Origin: Taudactylus pleione
Lineage: Eukaryota > Chordata > Amphibia > Anura > Myobatrachidae
DNA: 64,000 bases
NCBI GenBank assembly: GCA_031769625.1
Contig: JAUIMM010000702.1
Location: forward strand, 6,194,001-6,258,000
Direction of reading: 5' to 3'
In this document: piece by piece, positions 62,970 to 64,000 of the stretch
Numbering within the stretch: the first letter of the stretch is position 1
Layout of the letters: each line of letters starts with the position of its first letter
The notes under the pieces: model-generated
Databases searched by the model: none
The model's input: only the letters and a program-made list of their open reading frames with translations
What the model was told of the DNA's origin: nothing
Translations under genes and position numbers: made by a program

Positions 62970-64000
62970 CTATGAGCCAAAGTTATGAGAAAAAACAACT
63001 GATGTACAGAGAAAGAGAGAGAGAATAACAATTAGAGAGGAATGGTGAGAAAGAAAGGGTGTGGAAAAACTGGGGAAAATTAAAAAAAAGAGTGTAAAAG
63101 CTGGGGAAGATGAAAATAAATATGAAAATATGACATCAGAAAAGTAAAAAAGAAAAATAATAAAATTAAGAAAGAAGAGAGTGAAAAAATTGCTAAGAAA
63201 AAGTTTGAAAAAAGAGACAGGAAAAAGGAGAGAGAAAGAAAAGAGTGCATGAAAAATGGAGTGAGACAACAAAACCATGGAGTTAATCCAAATAGGTGTG
63301 AGTTGCCTTGTGTGACCTTTCTTCAGGGTAAACTCGCACAGCAAATTGCATTTTCAATCCAGTTCCAAACTCAAATTTTTTTCAGAGGAAATTCTCATTT
63401 TATTCTGCGCCCCACCTGATGGTGTGAGATGGTAGGGAAAATCTTTATTGTACTATAAAAATGTCAGGACACAGTGTAGAACCCCTTAAACAGCCTTCCT
63501 AATGACTAATTAGGTATTTAGAAATTTTCAGTTAGCTAAATTGGCAAATAAGTACATGTCATTTTTGGGTATTTAAGAAACAAATGGCCTATGAGCCACA
63601 GTTATGAGAAAAAACAACTAAAGTAGACAGAAAGAAAAAGAGAGAATAACAATTAAAGAAGAATTGTGAGAAATAACGTGAGATAGAGAAAGTGTAAAAG
63701 TTGGAGGAAATGATAAAAAAGTGAAAATAGGAGAAAAGAAAAGTAAAAAAGGAGATCTTCTATATCTAATATAATCTGAATTAATTACTAAATATGTTTT
63801 AAAATGTTTGTATATATACATTTTACATTTTACATACATTGTACATTTTGCTACTGGCTTTCAAAGTATATTAAAATGTAGGCTAAAATGTAAAATGAGA
63901 AAATCACGTCATACAATAATCATAAAATTTCCATTTCAGTGCCAAACAATGTTGTAGTTAGTGCAACCACTCAAATCCCTCATCAGACTTTAACAGGTGT
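62970..64000 (+). repeat. Monomer 45, partial (first 1031 bases), D-like
   Basis: The front is D (GAAAATTAAAA, GCATGAAAAATGGAG, CCATGGAG). From about 63384 C/K-like markers appear (AGAGGAAATTCTC, CCCCACCTG, GAAACAAATGG), then GTACTATAAAA again. Private: GCATTTTCAATCC, ATTCTGCGCC, TTAGGTATTTAG and GACAGAAAG. The window ends inside the back half. Confidence 0.88.

Larger units (their letters stand above)
1..64000. repeat. Tandem satellite array, monomer about 1.42 kb, fills the window
   Basis: The phase marker CTATGAGCC(A)AAG recurs 45 times at spacings of 1402-1422 bases with no interrupting unique sequence. Lengths follow from a few indels: a 9-base difference after the GTGCATG/GTGCAAG site plus 1-base A-run and GTAAAATGAG differences (1421, 1411 or 1409), and loss of one ACATTTT unit (minus 7). 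Subtype markers: K = GTGCTTG, CTAGGG, GTACGCCCC, AGTAAGCTA. D = CCATGGAG, GTGCACCCTAAC, GTACTATAAAA, GAACCAAATGG. A = GCGCCCTAAC, GATCGTCT, CTAGATATG. C = CAGAATTTAAAAATG, GTGCAAG, GATCATCT, CTCAATATG. B = GAAAACACAAC, GGGTGCATG, CACGGTAAAC, ACCGCTTAG. E = GTGAGATTG, GCTATGAAAAAG, GATCTGCT. Both window edges lie inside the array. The family is not one I recognise. It could be centromeric, pericentromeric, subtelomeric or sex-chromosome linked; the sequence alone does not decide. Confidence 0.98.
60136..64000. repeat. Trimer A-E-D, copy 2, cut by the window end
   Basis: Monomers 43-45 repeat the A-E-D order of 55883-60135. Private differences are more numerous than between the left-hand trimers, so this duplication looks older or less homogenised. 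Confidence 0.86.

Noticed and set aside
1..64000. CENP-B box
   Set aside because: I looked for TTCG-then-CGGGA spacing on both strands. The few CpG-containing sites (CTCGCACAGCG, GTGCGCCCC, TCACGTCA) do not fit.
1..64000. Transposable element with terminal inverted repeats, LTRs or a recognisable transposase/reverse transcriptase
   Set aside because: Monomers abut without target-site duplications or inverted termini, and no frame shows a polymerase, integrase or transposase motif.
1..64000. CRISPR array
   Set aside because: Repeat period is 1.42 kb and the whole unit repeats; there are no short direct repeats with unique spacers and no cas genes.
1..64000. rDNA, tRNA or 5S repeat unit, or an RNA polymerase III promoter
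   Set aside because: No rRNA-like conserved segment or tRNA cloverleaf. CAGTTCCAAACTC only weakly resembles a B box and has no matching A box upstream.
1..64000. Telomeric or subtelomeric simple repeats
   Set aside because: No runs of TTAGGG or a similar motif; the single ATTAGG is part of the conserved 17-base dyad.

Overview
The whole window is one tandem array of an AT-rich monomer of about 1.42 kb (satellite or macrosatellite scale). Using the recurring junction CTATGAGCCAAAG as phase marker, 45 monomer starts fall at 662, 2076, 3497, 4918, 6329 and so on to 62970. Spacings are 1402 to 1422 bases. There is no unique DNA: bases 1-661 are the tail of one monomer and 62970-64000 the first three quarters of another. 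I found no rRNA, tRNA, CRISPR, recognisable transposase or polymerase, and no convincing protein-coding gene. Long arrays with multi-monomer order, very low gene content and CpG-biased variation suggest a eukaryotic nuclear genome, most likely an animal. The sequence does not identify the taxon, and I do not recognise the repeat family.

Each monomer has the same anatomy (offsets from the phase marker): a purine-rich module of about 315 bases; a mixed-composition stretch with an ATTGCA-TT-TGCAAT inverted repeat, a T-run followed by CAG, a TATAAAAA motif and a CCTAAT-gacta-ATTAGG inverted repeat; at offset 629 a second, diverged copy of the start of the purine-rich module; then a TGTATATATACA palindrome with an ACATTTT microrepeat, a CRE-like site, and on the minus strand an 85-codon open frame. 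So the monomer contains an old internal duplication.

Monomers fall into subtypes that I name K, D, A, C (C1, C2, C'), B (B, B') and E. They form a layered higher-order repeat (HOR). The core order is K-D-A-C, clean at 19086-24747 (5662 bases). It recurs at 2076-9158, 24748-31829, 31830-38907 and 38908-47395, each with one or two extra monomers. Left of centre is a B-rich block (9159-19085) with a duplicated C1-B-B trimer. To the right come two (B' or K)-C'-B' trimers (47396-55882), then two A-E-D trimers (55883-64000).

Several extra monomers are visible chimeras (K/C2, A/D, C/D, K/B) with breakpoints resolved to about 17-130 bases, as expected from out-of-register crossover or gene conversion. 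The breakpoints fall in or beside the two purine-rich modules. Every monomer-length difference that I checked is explained by a few identified indels. The open frames on both strands are best read as consequences of purine/pyrimidine strand bias. The 85-codon frame has ordinary composition but varies almost only at amino-acid-changing positions and carries one shared nonsense change in 16 of 45 copies. The interest here is the structure and evolution of the array, not an encoded protein system.
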